Below are positions 1 through 7,865 of a stretch of DNA of 44,941 nucleotides, in pieces. Both the position numbers and the translations under genes were made by a program. The DNA comes from Lachnospiraceae bacterium UBA3762 (GTDB lineage Bacteria; Bacillota; Clostridia; Lachnospirales; Lachnospiraceae): positions 1-44,941 of the forward strand of contig DFGA01000054.1 of the NCBI GenBank assembly GCA_002371615.1, written 5' to 3'. The notes beneath the pieces are model-generated. The model ran no database searches and was not told where the DNA came from. It was given only the letters and a program-made list of their open reading frames with translations. The stretch's first letter is position 1. Every line of letters starts with the position of its first letter.

Positions 1-139
1 CCGTTGTTTTCTCTGTTGCTTCATTTCTAGCTTCTTCCAGCCTGTCCCTCAGATCGCTGTCATCCGACTTCCCACAGCCTGCAAGAAGCATGGTGCTGAT
101 AAGGAAGATGATAATTGTTGCAAATGGTTTTCTCTTCAT
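1..139 (-). CDS. Lipoprotein, N-terminal fragment (runs off the window)
   Basis: Only the first 46 codons lie inside the window. The protein starts MKRKPF, has a hydrophobic signal stretch and a lipobox ending LLAGC, so it should be a lipid-anchored surface protein. A Shine-Dalgarno AAGGAG lies 8 bases upstream of the ATG. The signal peptide is almost identical to that of the next gene upstream in the operon (203-1864), which suggests tandem duplication. After the cysteine the visible part is polar and charged, as in a linker. The function cannot be judged from this fragment. Confidence 0.75.
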   Translation of the reverse strand, partial: MKRKPFATIIIFLISTMLLAGCGKSDDSDLRDRLEEARNEATEKTT

Positions 140-202
140 TCTAAACTCTCCTTTATTAATCCAAGGACGCTCGCCCATTAGAATCGCTTCGCAAATGAGC
201 CC

Positions 203-1864
203 TCAGTCCGACCAGTAGCTTCCGTAATATGTCGTGATCTTATTATTATCAAGGCCGACCTCAAATATGCCGGAAAGGGCCGGACCGTTCATCAGATACT
301 CATCAGGATCATCGTTCATGAGTTTGTAGTTCCTGACTATCCATTCATATGGCGTGTCTCCCTTTTCGTAGTTACCGAAAGCTTCAAAATCAGCGGATCT
401 GTCAAATATTGTATCCTTAGTTACGAGCAGATCGGCATCTATAGGTTCACCGTCTGTAGAATATGGTATCGCAAGGGACACGCCGCGAATCATTACGCCA
501 TCCGATAACACATCAATCTTCTCGCCGCCATACATCGTATACCAATATCTGTCTCCGGTATAAGAGCCCGCATACTTCACATAAGCATCCTTAAAGCCCG
601 CCGCTTTCGCTTCGGAAAGGGCTTCCCTGGCGTCGCTTTCGGATGTGTATAATCCCGTTGTCACAACATAGTATGGTTCAGGGTTAAGCTCCGAAAAATC
701 GGGTGTATATACAGCAAAGCTCCTGAAGATGCCTGCTTCCTCAAGCTTATCTATGGTCAGCGTGCAGCCTTCCGGTGATTTTGCCGATGACACGAACACT
801 CCGTAATAATCCTGTTCTCTAAGCGTATCGTAGCTTAGATAGCCTCCGGACATTCCGAGTGAATCGGAGGAGAGCTCCACTTCATTCATTGTAGTGACAT
901 GAACCCTGCCGTCACCGATCCTCTCATATTTCCCGTTTTCCGGAATCTGCTCCGGTACGTCACCATCAGTGATCTTAAGCGTCAGGGTGTCACCGTCCAC
1001 CTTATAATCGCACGAGAACTCAAAAGGCTGCCCGCCGTCATCTATAAAATTTGCCATACAGTCAAATGAGCCGTCATGACAGTCACACCCACCTGCTGCA
1101 TAGAACACTTCCGAGCCCGGGTCTTTGCAGTAAATATACATGTCAGAACCGTCAAACCGTATATAGAGGTCGGCTCTCATACGGTCAAGTATCCACACGC
1201 CTTCAAGCTCGTTACTTCCTTTACCGCCCATGGTGTAGGAGAATGCTTCCTCTACCCGGTCATCCCTTGCAAATTCTCTGCTTCCTCCACCATCCTCCGT
1301 AAGAAAATCGTCATCGAATCCTTCAAAGATGAGTCCGTCGTCCGTAAGAGTGACCGTACCCTTGCAGCCTGCGTCCCAGTATTTGCCCGCATTGGACATA
1401 ATGGAAAAGCGCAGTTCGTTGACTGTCGTCGTATCCCCGTCCGTACTTGTAACCTCATCCGCATCATACGGAATAAACTCGCTCGTCCAGAAAGTGTATG
1501 CTTCAAAGCTGTCGGAATCATCCGCCATGGCTCGTCCGCAAAACGCATAAAGATTATCACCGAACGGAACGACATCCATAATATACAGCTCCTCGTCACT
1601 GTATTGGTAGCTGTACTTTCCCGCCATGCGCTGTGCAAGGGACTTGCCGATGGGGGCTGCCTTCTCGTCATTCTCTTCCTTTTTTTCAGACTCTTCTACG
1701 GTTTCGCTGTCATTTTCCGCATCTTTCTTTTCAGCGGACTCATCCACATTTTCCGGTTTGTCACTCATAGTACTATCAGAAGCTCCGGTGGTATTTCCGC
1801 AGCCGGCAAGAAGCATAGTACTGATTAAGCAAATGATAATTGTTACAAATGTTTTTCTCTTCAT
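203..1864 (-). CDS. Lipoprotein with SPOR-like C-terminal repeat
   Basis: This 553-residue protein starts MKRKTF and has a type II signal peptide ending LLAGC, followed by an acidic Ser/Glu/Lys-rich linker (about residues 25-75). The rest is predicted to be extracytoplasmic. Around residues 400-440 a stretch beginning YYVVTTGLYTSESDA and ending with DAYVKYAG resembles a SPOR domain, a fold that often binds peptidoglycan; this is a pattern match only. GGGAGG lies 9 bases before the ATG. The gene is the middle of three tandem lipoprotein genes, 26 bases after the stop of the 1891-3492 gene, so probably the same transcript. No enzyme motif was seen, and its substrate or partner is unknown. Confidence 0.75.
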   Translation of the reverse strand: MKRKTFVTIIICLISTMLLAGCGNTTGASDSTMSDKPENVDESAEKKDAENDSETVEESEKKEENDEKAAPIGKSLAQRMAGKYSYQYSDEELYIMDVVPFGDNLYAFCGRAMADDSDSFEAYTFWTSEFIPYDADEVTSTDGDTTTVNELRFSIMSNAGKYWDAGCKGTVTLTDDGLIFEGFDDDFLTEDGGGSREFARDDRVEEAFSYTMGGKGSNELEGVWILDRMRADLYIRFDGSDMYIYCKDPGSEVFYAAGGCDCHDGSFDCMANFIDDGGQPFEFSCDYKVDGDTLTLKITDGDVPEQIPENGKYERIGDGRVHVTTMNEVELSSDSLGMSGGYLSYDTLREQDYYGVFVSSAKSPEGCTLTIDKLEEAGIFRSFAVYTPDFSELNPEPYYVVTTGLYTSESDAREALSEAKAAGFKDAYVKYAGSYTGDRYWYTMYGGEKIDVLSDGVMIRGVSLAIPYSTDGEPIDADLLVTKDTIFDRSADFEAFGNYEKGDTPYEWIVRNYKLMNDDPDEYLMNGPALSGIFEVGLDNNKITTYYGSYWSD

Positions 1865-1890
1865 TTCTCGAAACCTCCCGCGCCTGCTTA

Positions 1891-3492
1891 TTACTCAGAA
1901 ACGTTATAATAGAGAAGCCAGTATCCTGCCTTGGATCTGTCAGTGCTTACTTCTTCCAAAAATGCAAGGCCCTCCGATGCAAGTCCTATTTCACCCTTTT
2001 GTGCAAGCTTTTCAGCCTCGGCGGCGCTTAGTGAATAAAACTTTTTGCTGATGCCGTTCTTGTCATACTCATCCGTATCGACACCGTATATCTTAAAAGA
2101 CACGCGCAGAAACGTATCGTATTTCCCCTTAATCTCCTGAGCATCCGTTACAACGGTAAATGCGTTATTCCTGTACATTTCTCCGTCTGCATCATGCTCG
2201 GAATACCATGGTGTTCCATCAACATTTTCCACGGTTCCCAGATAGGGATTATCAATCCCCATATCATAAAAATCGCCTTCATCAAAAAAGACGCCGAAAT
2301 AGCGGTCAACCACCTCAACAATTTTATCCGCATTGATCCCGTGCCTGTGATTTGACCGGCTGACACTTGATGGATCGTTTAGCACACACCACTCAAGCGC
2401 GAAGTGAGCATAGGATACCGGCCATATCCTGTCTTCAAATCTCTGTTCCGAGAAATTGGAAAGGAAAAGATTTACCTTTCGCTGCATATCATCATTAAGA
2501 TCAACAGGATCACCCGCAAGCTCATGCGGCCATGTGTAGATAAGACCGCTGTCAGCGCCTAATCCCGAGCATTCATAATCACCCTCTTTGAGATACTCCG
2601 GGAAGAAATTCATTTGAAGGTATGCCGTTCTGTAATCCGTTGTCTGCGAGGGACCGTTTTTAATACCAAGATCAAGAAGCAGATATTGCATATGCACATC
2701 CGCAATCCTTACAGCCCCCGGCTCATAAGGCTTCTCGGTTTCTTTTGCTATGTGATCCTGAAGTTGGCTCGAATTGATCACCCCATCCTTATCAATGACC
2801 GGAAACGCTCTCCACTCTCCGTCCTGATAAGAATATACCGCCGTGTCGGATACGCACGGACCGCCTGTTCCGAACGTATAGTGAACGATCTCAATCTCAT
2901 CAAAATTTCTGCAACCAAGGTCTTCAAACTGGATAACCTCTCCCTCATTTGGACTTACGGAGTAATCATCCGACTCAAATGTCCCTTTACGTGTAAGCTC
3001 AAAGACATAGTGATGCCCCTCACGCTTTATCACATCGCTCTTATGATCGCCGTCAAGATCTAAGTCCTTATATTCCGGAATCACATCCCCGATATCACCT
3101 TCGTAGTCCGCATATTTTGCACCATCAACAAGAGTAATGGCGTACTTCGTCACCGCATCCTCAATGCACATCTGATCGGTGGGCAACGTGAACTGATCAG
3201 CAAGGGTTACCCAGTCCGGGCCACCGTCATATGGATTCTCTTCCGGCTCGGTATCCTGATCAACATCAGCTGTATTGTCCGGTCTATCTTCCTCGGACGC
3301 CACGTCCTTTTCCATCTCTGGTTCAGACCGTTCCTCGCCATTGCTATAATCCTCGGATTCTATCTGCGCAGTCTCCTCTTTGACATTTTCAAGTCTGTTC
3401 TCAAGGTTACTGTCAGAAACTGCCCCGCAGCCTGCCAATATAATACCAGTAGCAATATACGTCAGAAGAATTGTCAGTGTTTTTCTCTTCAT
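1891..3492 (-). CDS. Lipoprotein, first gene of tandem lipoprotein operon
   Basis: This 533-residue protein carries a type II signal peptide (MKRKTL start, lipobox ILAGC) and a long acidic linker (about residues 30-95). A central segment with DLDLDGDHKSD resembles a calcium-binding DxDxDG loop, as in VCBS/dockerin-like repeats; this is weak evidence. The start is placed at the second ATG (3492) because the two downstream paralogues also begin MKRK. An ATG three codons upstream (3501) is possible, but GGAG sits too close to it. Its promoter region carries the element shared with the sensor operon (3551-3599), so it is a candidate target of the NarL-type regulator next door. Function unknown. 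Confidence 0.75.
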   Translation of the reverse strand: MKRKTLTILLTYIATGIILAGCGAVSDSNLENRLENVKEETAQIESEDYSNGEERSEPEMEKDVASEEDRPDNTADVDQDTEPEENPYDGGPDWVTLADQFTLPTDQMCIEDAVTKYAITLVDGAKYADYEGDIGDVIPEYKDLDLDGDHKSDVIKREGHHYVFELTRKGTFESDDYSVSPNEGEVIQFEDLGCRNFDEIEIVHYTFGTGGPCVSDTAVYSYQDGEWRAFPVIDKDGVINSSQLQDHIAKETEKPYEPGAVRIADVHMQYLLLDLGIKNGPSQTTDYRTAYLQMNFFPEYLKEGDYECSGLGADSGLIYTWPHELAGDPVDLNDDMQRKVNLFLSNFSEQRFEDRIWPVSYAHFALEWCVLNDPSSVSRSNHRHGINADKIVEVVDRYFGVFFDEGDFYDMGIDNPYLGTVENVDGTPWYSEHDADGEMYRNNAFTVVTDAQEIKGKYDTFLRVSFKIYGVDTDEYDKNGISKKFYSLSAAEAEKLAQKGEIGLASEGLAFLEEVSTDRSKAGYWLLYYNVSE

Positions 3493-3550
3493 AAGAACCA
3501 TTTCTCCGTTTCAGATCGTTTTATCGGTATACAAAAAACCATACTTTCTA

Positions 3551-3599
3551 AATATATCCTGCATTTTCACGTCCCACTACCCCCAAACGTCTAAACTTT
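3551..3599 (-). promoter_or_regulatory. Promoter with regulator-binding-like element, lipoprotein operon
   Basis: Read on the minus strand, positions 3599-3575 match positions 7243-7219 in 24 of 25 bases (core ACGTTTGGGGGTAGTG). Exactly 18 bases after the core there is a -10-like TATATT (3556-3551). At the 7.2 kb copy the -10-like TATTAT is also exactly 18 bases after the core. The hexamer at the -35 position (TAGTGG) is poor, as expected for an activator-dependent promoter. The lipoprotein ATG is about 60 bases further on. Confidence 0.6.
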
Positions 3600-3606
3600 G
3601 TTACGA

Positions 3607-4248
3607 TCATGTTACAGGCTGATCCTTCTCATTTATGGCAATCCCGTAATGTCTTGCCATAAGCGCAAGCTCAAGACGGCTGTGATAGCCTGATTTCTGG
3701 AGCATATTGGTGATATGCATCTTAACGGTTGATTCTCCCATGTTAAGCTTCCCTGCTATCTCTTTGTTTGAAGCCCCCGTTACCAGTTCCTTTAAGACAT
3801 CGGCTTCTCTTTCAGTAAATTCCGTGCTCATGGCATTCCCTATCGGAACCTCGACCTGTTCGCTGGGATATACTGTTTCGCCCGCCATTACACGATCCAT
3901 GATCTCCTGGATAGGCTGCTCCTGTACCTCCTTCTGCCAGAAGCCCTCGACTCCGATCTCCCTTGCTTTTCTTTCATATGACAGCTCCGGCATGGATGTC
4001 ACCACTATTATCTTCACATCAGGCTTTATGGCTTTTATCTTTTCGGCGGCACCAAGCCCGCTCATGCTGCCCGGAATCAACACATCCATGAGCACGAGGT
4101 CAGCGTCATTCTTTTCAACATATCTTAAAGCCTGGATTGCCGTAGGAAATGATGCCGCAAGCGTATACCCCTCGGCTCTTTCCACCGTGCTCTCAAATAT
4201 CTCCCGTATCATGCGGAAATCCTCCGCGATCACTACTTTATATGACAT
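3607..4248 (-). CDS. NarL/LuxR-family response regulator
   Basis: A 213-residue two-domain regulator. The N-terminal receiver has the acidic pair at residues 9-10, the likely phospho-acceptor Asp55 (in LVLMDVLIPG) and the conserved Lys106. The C-terminal part (about 140-205) is a LuxR-type helix-turn-helix starting FTEREADVLKELV with NKEIAGKLNMGESTVKMHI. The start overlaps the end of the kinase gene by 11 bases, so the two are probably translationally coupled and partners. The element repeated in front of this operon and in front of the lipoprotein operon is the obvious candidate binding site, which would make it autoregulatory; that is inference. Confidence 0.93.
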   Translation of the reverse strand: MSYKVVIAEDFRMIREIFESTVERAEGYTLAASFPTAIQALRYVEKNDADLVLMDVLIPGSMSGLGAAEKIKAIKPDVKIIVVTSMPELSYERKAREIGVEGFWQKEVQEQPIQEIMDRVMAGETVYPSEQVEVPIGNAMSTEFTEREADVLKELVTGASNKEIAGKLNMGESTVKMHITNMLQKSGYHSRLELALMARHYGIAINEKDQPVT

Positions 4249-5494
4249 TTCTTTCCCCTTTCGGAAGTGTTATCTTAATGATAAAATCAGGTGAATAGAC
4301 GATCTCCATACTGCCGCCTGCGGCCTCGACCTCGCCGCGCAGATTTCCAAGCCCGCCCTGCGGCTCTATCTCACCCTGCGGAGCCTCTCCGTCATTTTTG
4401 AGGCTTAAGACATAATCATCTTCCGTCTCCGACACGGCTACGGTTACCTCGGTTCCGTCCGTATGCTTCAAGGTATTGCTGACCTGCGCCGAAACAGCGG
4501 CATCGACAACCGGTATAAGCTCCCTTTCCCTTGGAAGCTCTCCGATGATATTAAGCCTGATGCCCAGCAGGTCTGCTTCCTTTGATATCACATAATAGGG
4601 CAGCTCCCATTCCTCCGGCTCATCATTCACAAGATGCCTCACGTTATCCTTCCAGAATTCAAGCATCCTCTTCTTATCCACGCTGTCAGGCGCATATAGA
4701 TACCGCTTTGCAATGAGTATGCTCTGTCCGATATTGTCATGGAGCGAAGTCTTTAGCTTAAGCAGTTCACGGCTCATTGACACATATTCTAACGTTTCCA
4801 TAAGCGCCTTGAGGCGGGTATTGAGCACCCTTGCCTTGTCCCGTTTTGCCTCAAGCTCGCGCTTCAGCTCATATTCCCTGCTGATATCGGCGGCGATCAG
4901 TTCATAAACATTTACTCCTCTTACCTGCATGGCTCTCCGCTTAATACTGTATATCCGGTTATCCCCGGCCCTGACCATGGCGCTGTTATCATCCCTTACG
5001 GAATCCTCTATATCATGTGACTTTATCTTTTCCCAGAATTCAAGGGCATCTACGACGTTCCCGCCGAAAATGCTCTGTGAAAGCTCCTGCATCGCCCCAT
5101 TAACCATAACGGGAACCCCGCCCTCCGTGTAATAGGCGATTCCTGCCGGAAGCTTGTCGAACGCTTCCTTGACGGACATTGAAGTTATATTCGATTTCTG
5201 CCACAGGACAATGTTGTACATCATATATGCACAGTACAGGAACATGACCGTAAGAACGCAGACTATGATCCATACTGGCACACCAAACGAAGGAAGGTCC
5301 TCCTGCTGGTACATGACCATTCCCTGATAGAGGGCAAATGTCAGGGCAGCCGCCAGGCAAGTACATACAAGATAAGCATTCCTCCTGCCCGCATCAAACA
5401 TCCTTATGATGCAGTAGATGAACATGATAAGAATAACCGTCGCGAAGGCAAGCAAACAGCCCCTTTGAAGTTCGGGAAGCGATGTATATGTCAT
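4238..5494 (-). CDS. Membrane sensor histidine kinase, HisKA_3/LiaS-DegS type
   Basis: 418 residues from the ATG at 5494, which overlaps the upstream stop as ATGA and has GGAGG 7 bases before it. Three membrane helices lie at about residues 12-31, 40-57 and 72-97, followed by a PAS-like segment (about 108-206) and a coiled coil. The phospho-acceptor is likely His252 in LKTSLHDNIGQ. The ATPase part keeps an N-box-like VSNTLKH (around 338-344) and a glycine box GGLGNLRGEVEAAGG (around 380-394). The kinase is made together with the adjacent LuxR-type regulator and the 7TM protein, so the three probably form one signalling unit. The signal is not evident. Confidence 0.88.
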   Translation of the reverse strand: MTYTSLPELQRGCLLAFATVILIMFIYCIIRMFDAGRRNAYLVCTCLAAALTFALYQGMVMYQQEDLPSFGVPVWIIVCVLTVMFLYCAYMMYNIVLWQKSNITSMSVKEAFDKLPAGIAYYTEGGVPVMVNGAMQELSQSIFGGNVVDALEFWEKIKSHDIEDSVRDDNSAMVRAGDNRIYSIKRRAMQVRGVNVYELIAADISREYELKRELEAKRDKARVLNTRLKALMETLEYVSMSRELLKLKTSLHDNIGQSILIAKRYLYAPDSVDKKRMLEFWKDNVRHLVNDEPEEWELPYYVISKEADLLGIRLNIIGELPRERELIPVVDAAVSAQVSNTLKHTDGTEVTVAVSETEDDYVLSLKNDGEAPQGEIEPQGGLGNLRGEVEAAGGSMEIVYSPDFIIKITLPKGERNVI

Positions 5495-7140
5495 ATCCCG
5501 GCCTCCTCGACTGATCTTACACATGAATCAGGAAACCTGAACCTTATAAAATACGTTTCATCCTCGTATTTTACCGACAGGCTGCATCCTGCATCCTTAA
5601 CCTCCTTATCCTTCCATGCGCTTGATATGGCTTCAGCCGCAGCATCAAGCGTTATTGTCATTTCAAAAGCATCTTTGCATTCCAGGCTTACGGATATCGC
5701 ATGAAGCCTTAGCCAGACATCCTCGATCGCATCCTCGAACAGCTCGTATGCAAGCAGCGCCGCCGCTGAATTCATCTCGCACCGGCTCCTTTCATATATT
5801 AAGCACCGGCACTCTTTAAGCTTAAGGTACTCGAATGACTCCCTCAAGGACGCACACAGCTCTCCTGACGACAGGCGATCTGCCCTGTCCGTCATCAGCA
5901 TAAGATTCCCCATTCTTTTAATGTATGCACCGAGGACTGACGCATATATGATCTTCTCTCTCAAAACAGTCTCATCATCGCTGTCCATAGCCTCGGCAAG
6001 CAGTGAATCGGTTTTGACAGCCCTTGTCCTGACAGCCGTTGCTATCCTGTTATATAACCTGTTCCTTTCCTCAAACGATATCCTTTCCGAACGGAATTCG
6101 TTCTCCCTACGGATAAAATCATTCTCATCGCCAAGCTCTTCCGTTACCTCCTCTATCTCCCGGTTCAGCCTGTTTATCGCTGCCACGTCTCGAATCCACG
6201 TGATATAGCCTCCCGATATGGATTCTTTTTCCATATGTGACTCTTCCTTTTCCGAGCTGCCGGGTTCATCCCCCGAGACAAGCACCGGCATATCCCTGTC
6301 ATCATAAATGCAGGCACTGATGCCGGATTGATCGAACAGAAGCCGGTATCCCGAATTAGCCGGTATCATGCCAATCTGAATGATGCTCTCAAAAGCTATG
6401 ATAAAGGGGATGCACACAGCCTCATGCAGCTGAAAGAGCTTATGACCCATGATCCGGGGTGGCCCTCCGTTTATAAGGTACCACGTAAGCAGTATGCCGC
6501 TTATTCCTATGCATATCACGGGGATGTACCATTTCTTCCTTGCCGCAGACAGGGAGCATTTTCGAAGAAGAACGGTCAGGATGCCTATGCTCAACCCTGC
6601 CCTGAAGACAAGTATTACCCAGTAAAACCATTCATGCGTATATTCTTTGTCGGGATGTACGGTTATCCCGTATACGAAGGAATGATACCCGTTGGTCATT
6701 ACTGTTGCCGCAATGATGATATTCAAAACGATAAGCAGCTTCTCCATCATAACGACGAACCTTCTGTTTCTGACCGGTTCCACGTACATGGCCGCCATAA
6801 ACATGCATACGGGTATCGCAGTCAGCGGGATCGTATATCCGTACCACAGGTATTCATTGACATAGATATCATCCGGAAAATAGGAGTATTTACACATCCT
6901 AAGGAAGAAAAGAAGCACCATGAACAGACATGCTGCAAGGATACGATGCCGGATCCTGTCATCAACGATCCTCCGCCTTATGCTTACTGCCCAGATAAGG
7001 ATCATCGTAATATAAGCAAATGCCGATAAGTGATGCAGCTTTAGCACCGACACCGGGATCATGCATGTAACCATACCCAAAGTGAAAAGCCCTGCAAATA
7101 TGAGCATTATTCTCTTGTTTGCAAAGCTTAATCGTTCCAT
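5491..7140 (-). CDS. 7TM sensor protein with degenerate kinase-like C-terminus
   Basis: 549 residues. The first 260 or so contain about seven hydrophobic helices, as in the N-terminal 7TM region of some Firmicute histidine kinases. The cytoplasmic part has a short PAS-like segment (about 270-290), a long charged coiled coil (about 320-375) and a C-terminal GHKL-like fold region (about 430-540). It lacks a recognisable H-box histidine, an N-box asparagine and glycine boxes, so it is probably a pseudokinase that senses a signal and controls the neighbouring kinase. A Shine-Dalgarno AGGAG is present but lies 15 bases from the ATG; an in-frame TAA just upstream rules out a longer protein. First gene of the operon. 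Confidence 0.75.
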   Translation of the reverse strand: MERLSFANKRIMLIFAGLFTLGMVTCMIPVSVLKLHHLSAFAYITMILIWAVSIRRRIVDDRIRHRILAACLFMVLLFFLRMCKYSYFPDDIYVNEYLWYGYTIPLTAIPVCMFMAAMYVEPVRNRRFVVMMEKLLIVLNIIIAATVMTNGYHSFVYGITVHPDKEYTHEWFYWVILVFRAGLSIGILTVLLRKCSLSAARKKWYIPVICIGISGILLTWYLINGGPPRIMGHKLFQLHEAVCIPFIIAFESIIQIGMIPANSGYRLLFDQSGISACIYDDRDMPVLVSGDEPGSSEKEESHMEKESISGGYITWIRDVAAINRLNREIEEVTEELGDENDFIRRENEFRSERISFEERNRLYNRIATAVRTRAVKTDSLLAEAMDSDDETVLREKIIYASVLGAYIKRMGNLMLMTDRADRLSSGELCASLRESFEYLKLKECRCLIYERSRCEMNSAAALLAYELFEDAIEDVWLRLHAISVSLECKDAFEMTITLDAAAEAISSAWKDKEVKDAGCSLSVKYEDETYFIRFRFPDSCVRSVEEAGI

Positions 7141-7194
7141 CGGCTGTACTTCTTACTCCTATCTTATCGGTGCCCAAAATCGGGCGTTTTCCAA

Positions 7195-7243
7195 ATAATA
7201 AACAAAAAGAGGGGGTATCACTACCCCCAAACGTCTATACTTT
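7195..7243 (-). promoter_or_regulatory. Promoter with perfect inverted repeat, sensor operon
   Basis: Positions 7211-7228 form a perfect inverted repeat, GGGGGTA-TCAC-TACCCCC. On the minus strand this joins ACGTTTGGGGGTAGTG, the same core as at 3575-3599. TATTAT at 7200-7195 is a plausible -10 sequence, 18 bases after the core, and no good -35 hexamer is present. The ATG of the 7TM gene lies about 55 bases downstream of the -10. The arrangement suggests autoregulation of the signalling operon by its own NarL-type regulator. Confidence 0.6.
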
Positions 7244-7270
7244 TCATTATTTTACTGGATACGATGTCTC

Positions 7271-7640
7271 TCACATCTGTATCAGTCCAAAGTGTTCCCT
7301 CATAGCAAGATAAAAATCGGCATCTGCCGATTCCCTCGGACAACACAGAAGAGTCAAAACACCGGTCTTTCTGCTTACATCTATATGGTTAATCATCAGG
7401 CTCAATATATCCATCCCTATAAGTATATTTCCTGACCGGTTGTAGTTAAGAAAAAATAATGCTCACAGGTATATCCACGCCATCAATCTTCATATCGGAT
7501 ATGGCTTAGCTGCTCAACTGTTGCACGCATACCTATTTTTAATTCATTCGCCTGTAAATACATATCCGCGCCTCCTGCACATAATGGCAAGTCAGTAACT
7601 ATGTTTTTCCCAAAGGGCATAGTTATCCTTGTAACCCTAC
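7271..7640 (-). pseudogene. Decayed ORF, possibly retropepsin-like aspartic protease
   Basis: Minus-strand reading from the ATG at 7620 gives a sensible protein (MPFGKNIVTDLPL...) that stops after HIRYED. Sensible sequence continues in a second frame (DMKIDGVDIPVSIIFS, then a stop) and in a third frame (SGNILIGMDILSL, running to a TGA at 7271-7273). Two frameshifts therefore break one former gene. The GMDIL motif recalls the C-terminal part of clan AA retropepsin-like proteases, but the catalytic Asp-Thr/Ser-Gly was not found, so the family is a guess. Confidence 0.4.
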
Positions 7641-7680
7641 CGTACAATATCGACCGTATTTTTTCAAGATGCCGATGGCG

Positions 7681-7716
7681 AAAAAGTTGTCGAAAAGAAC
7701 CGTCCTTTTTGACAAC
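7681..7716 (-). terminator. Intrinsic terminator after the 7866-9599 lipoprotein gene
   Basis: On the minus strand GTTGTCAAAAAG (7716-7705) and CTTTTCGACAAC (7697-7686) form a 12-base-pair stem with one mismatch and a 7-base loop, followed directly by five T. It lies about 150 bases downstream of the lipoprotein stop codon. Confidence 0.6.
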
Positions 7717-7734
7717 AAAATGAAATGTTTAGTG

Positions 7735-7780
7735 AAAGGTCCCCGATACATCCGATAGATATGATGCATCGGGGATCTTT
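7735..7780. repeat. Long hairpin in intergenic region
   Basis: AAAGGTCCCCGATACATC (7735-7752) pairs with GATGCATCGGGGATCTTT (7763-7780), with two mismatched or wobble positions and a 10-base loop. It has only short A and T tracts at its ends, so it could be a bidirectional terminator or a processing hairpin after the lipoprotein gene. Confidence 0.5.
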
Positions 7781-7865
7781 GAATCAAGTTGTTAATAATA
7801 TCAGTACCTAAGCACCTGCCACTCCCGGAACTGATAACCACTGCTTGGAGTTGCCTTCACTCTTT

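Noticed and set aside
1051..1828. Long plus-strand open frames over the lipoprotein gene
   Set aside because: They are shadows of the minus-strand gene with a clear signal peptide and ribosome binding site, and their products look unlike real proteins.
6328..7029. 233-codon plus-strand frame over the 7TM gene
   Set aside because: Rich in His, Tyr, Pro and Cys with no domain; the opposite strand codes for a coherent 7TM protein.
7623..7841. 72-codon minus-strand frame MVISSGSG...
   Set aside because: It runs through two hairpins that look like terminators, and no domain or ribosome binding site supports it.
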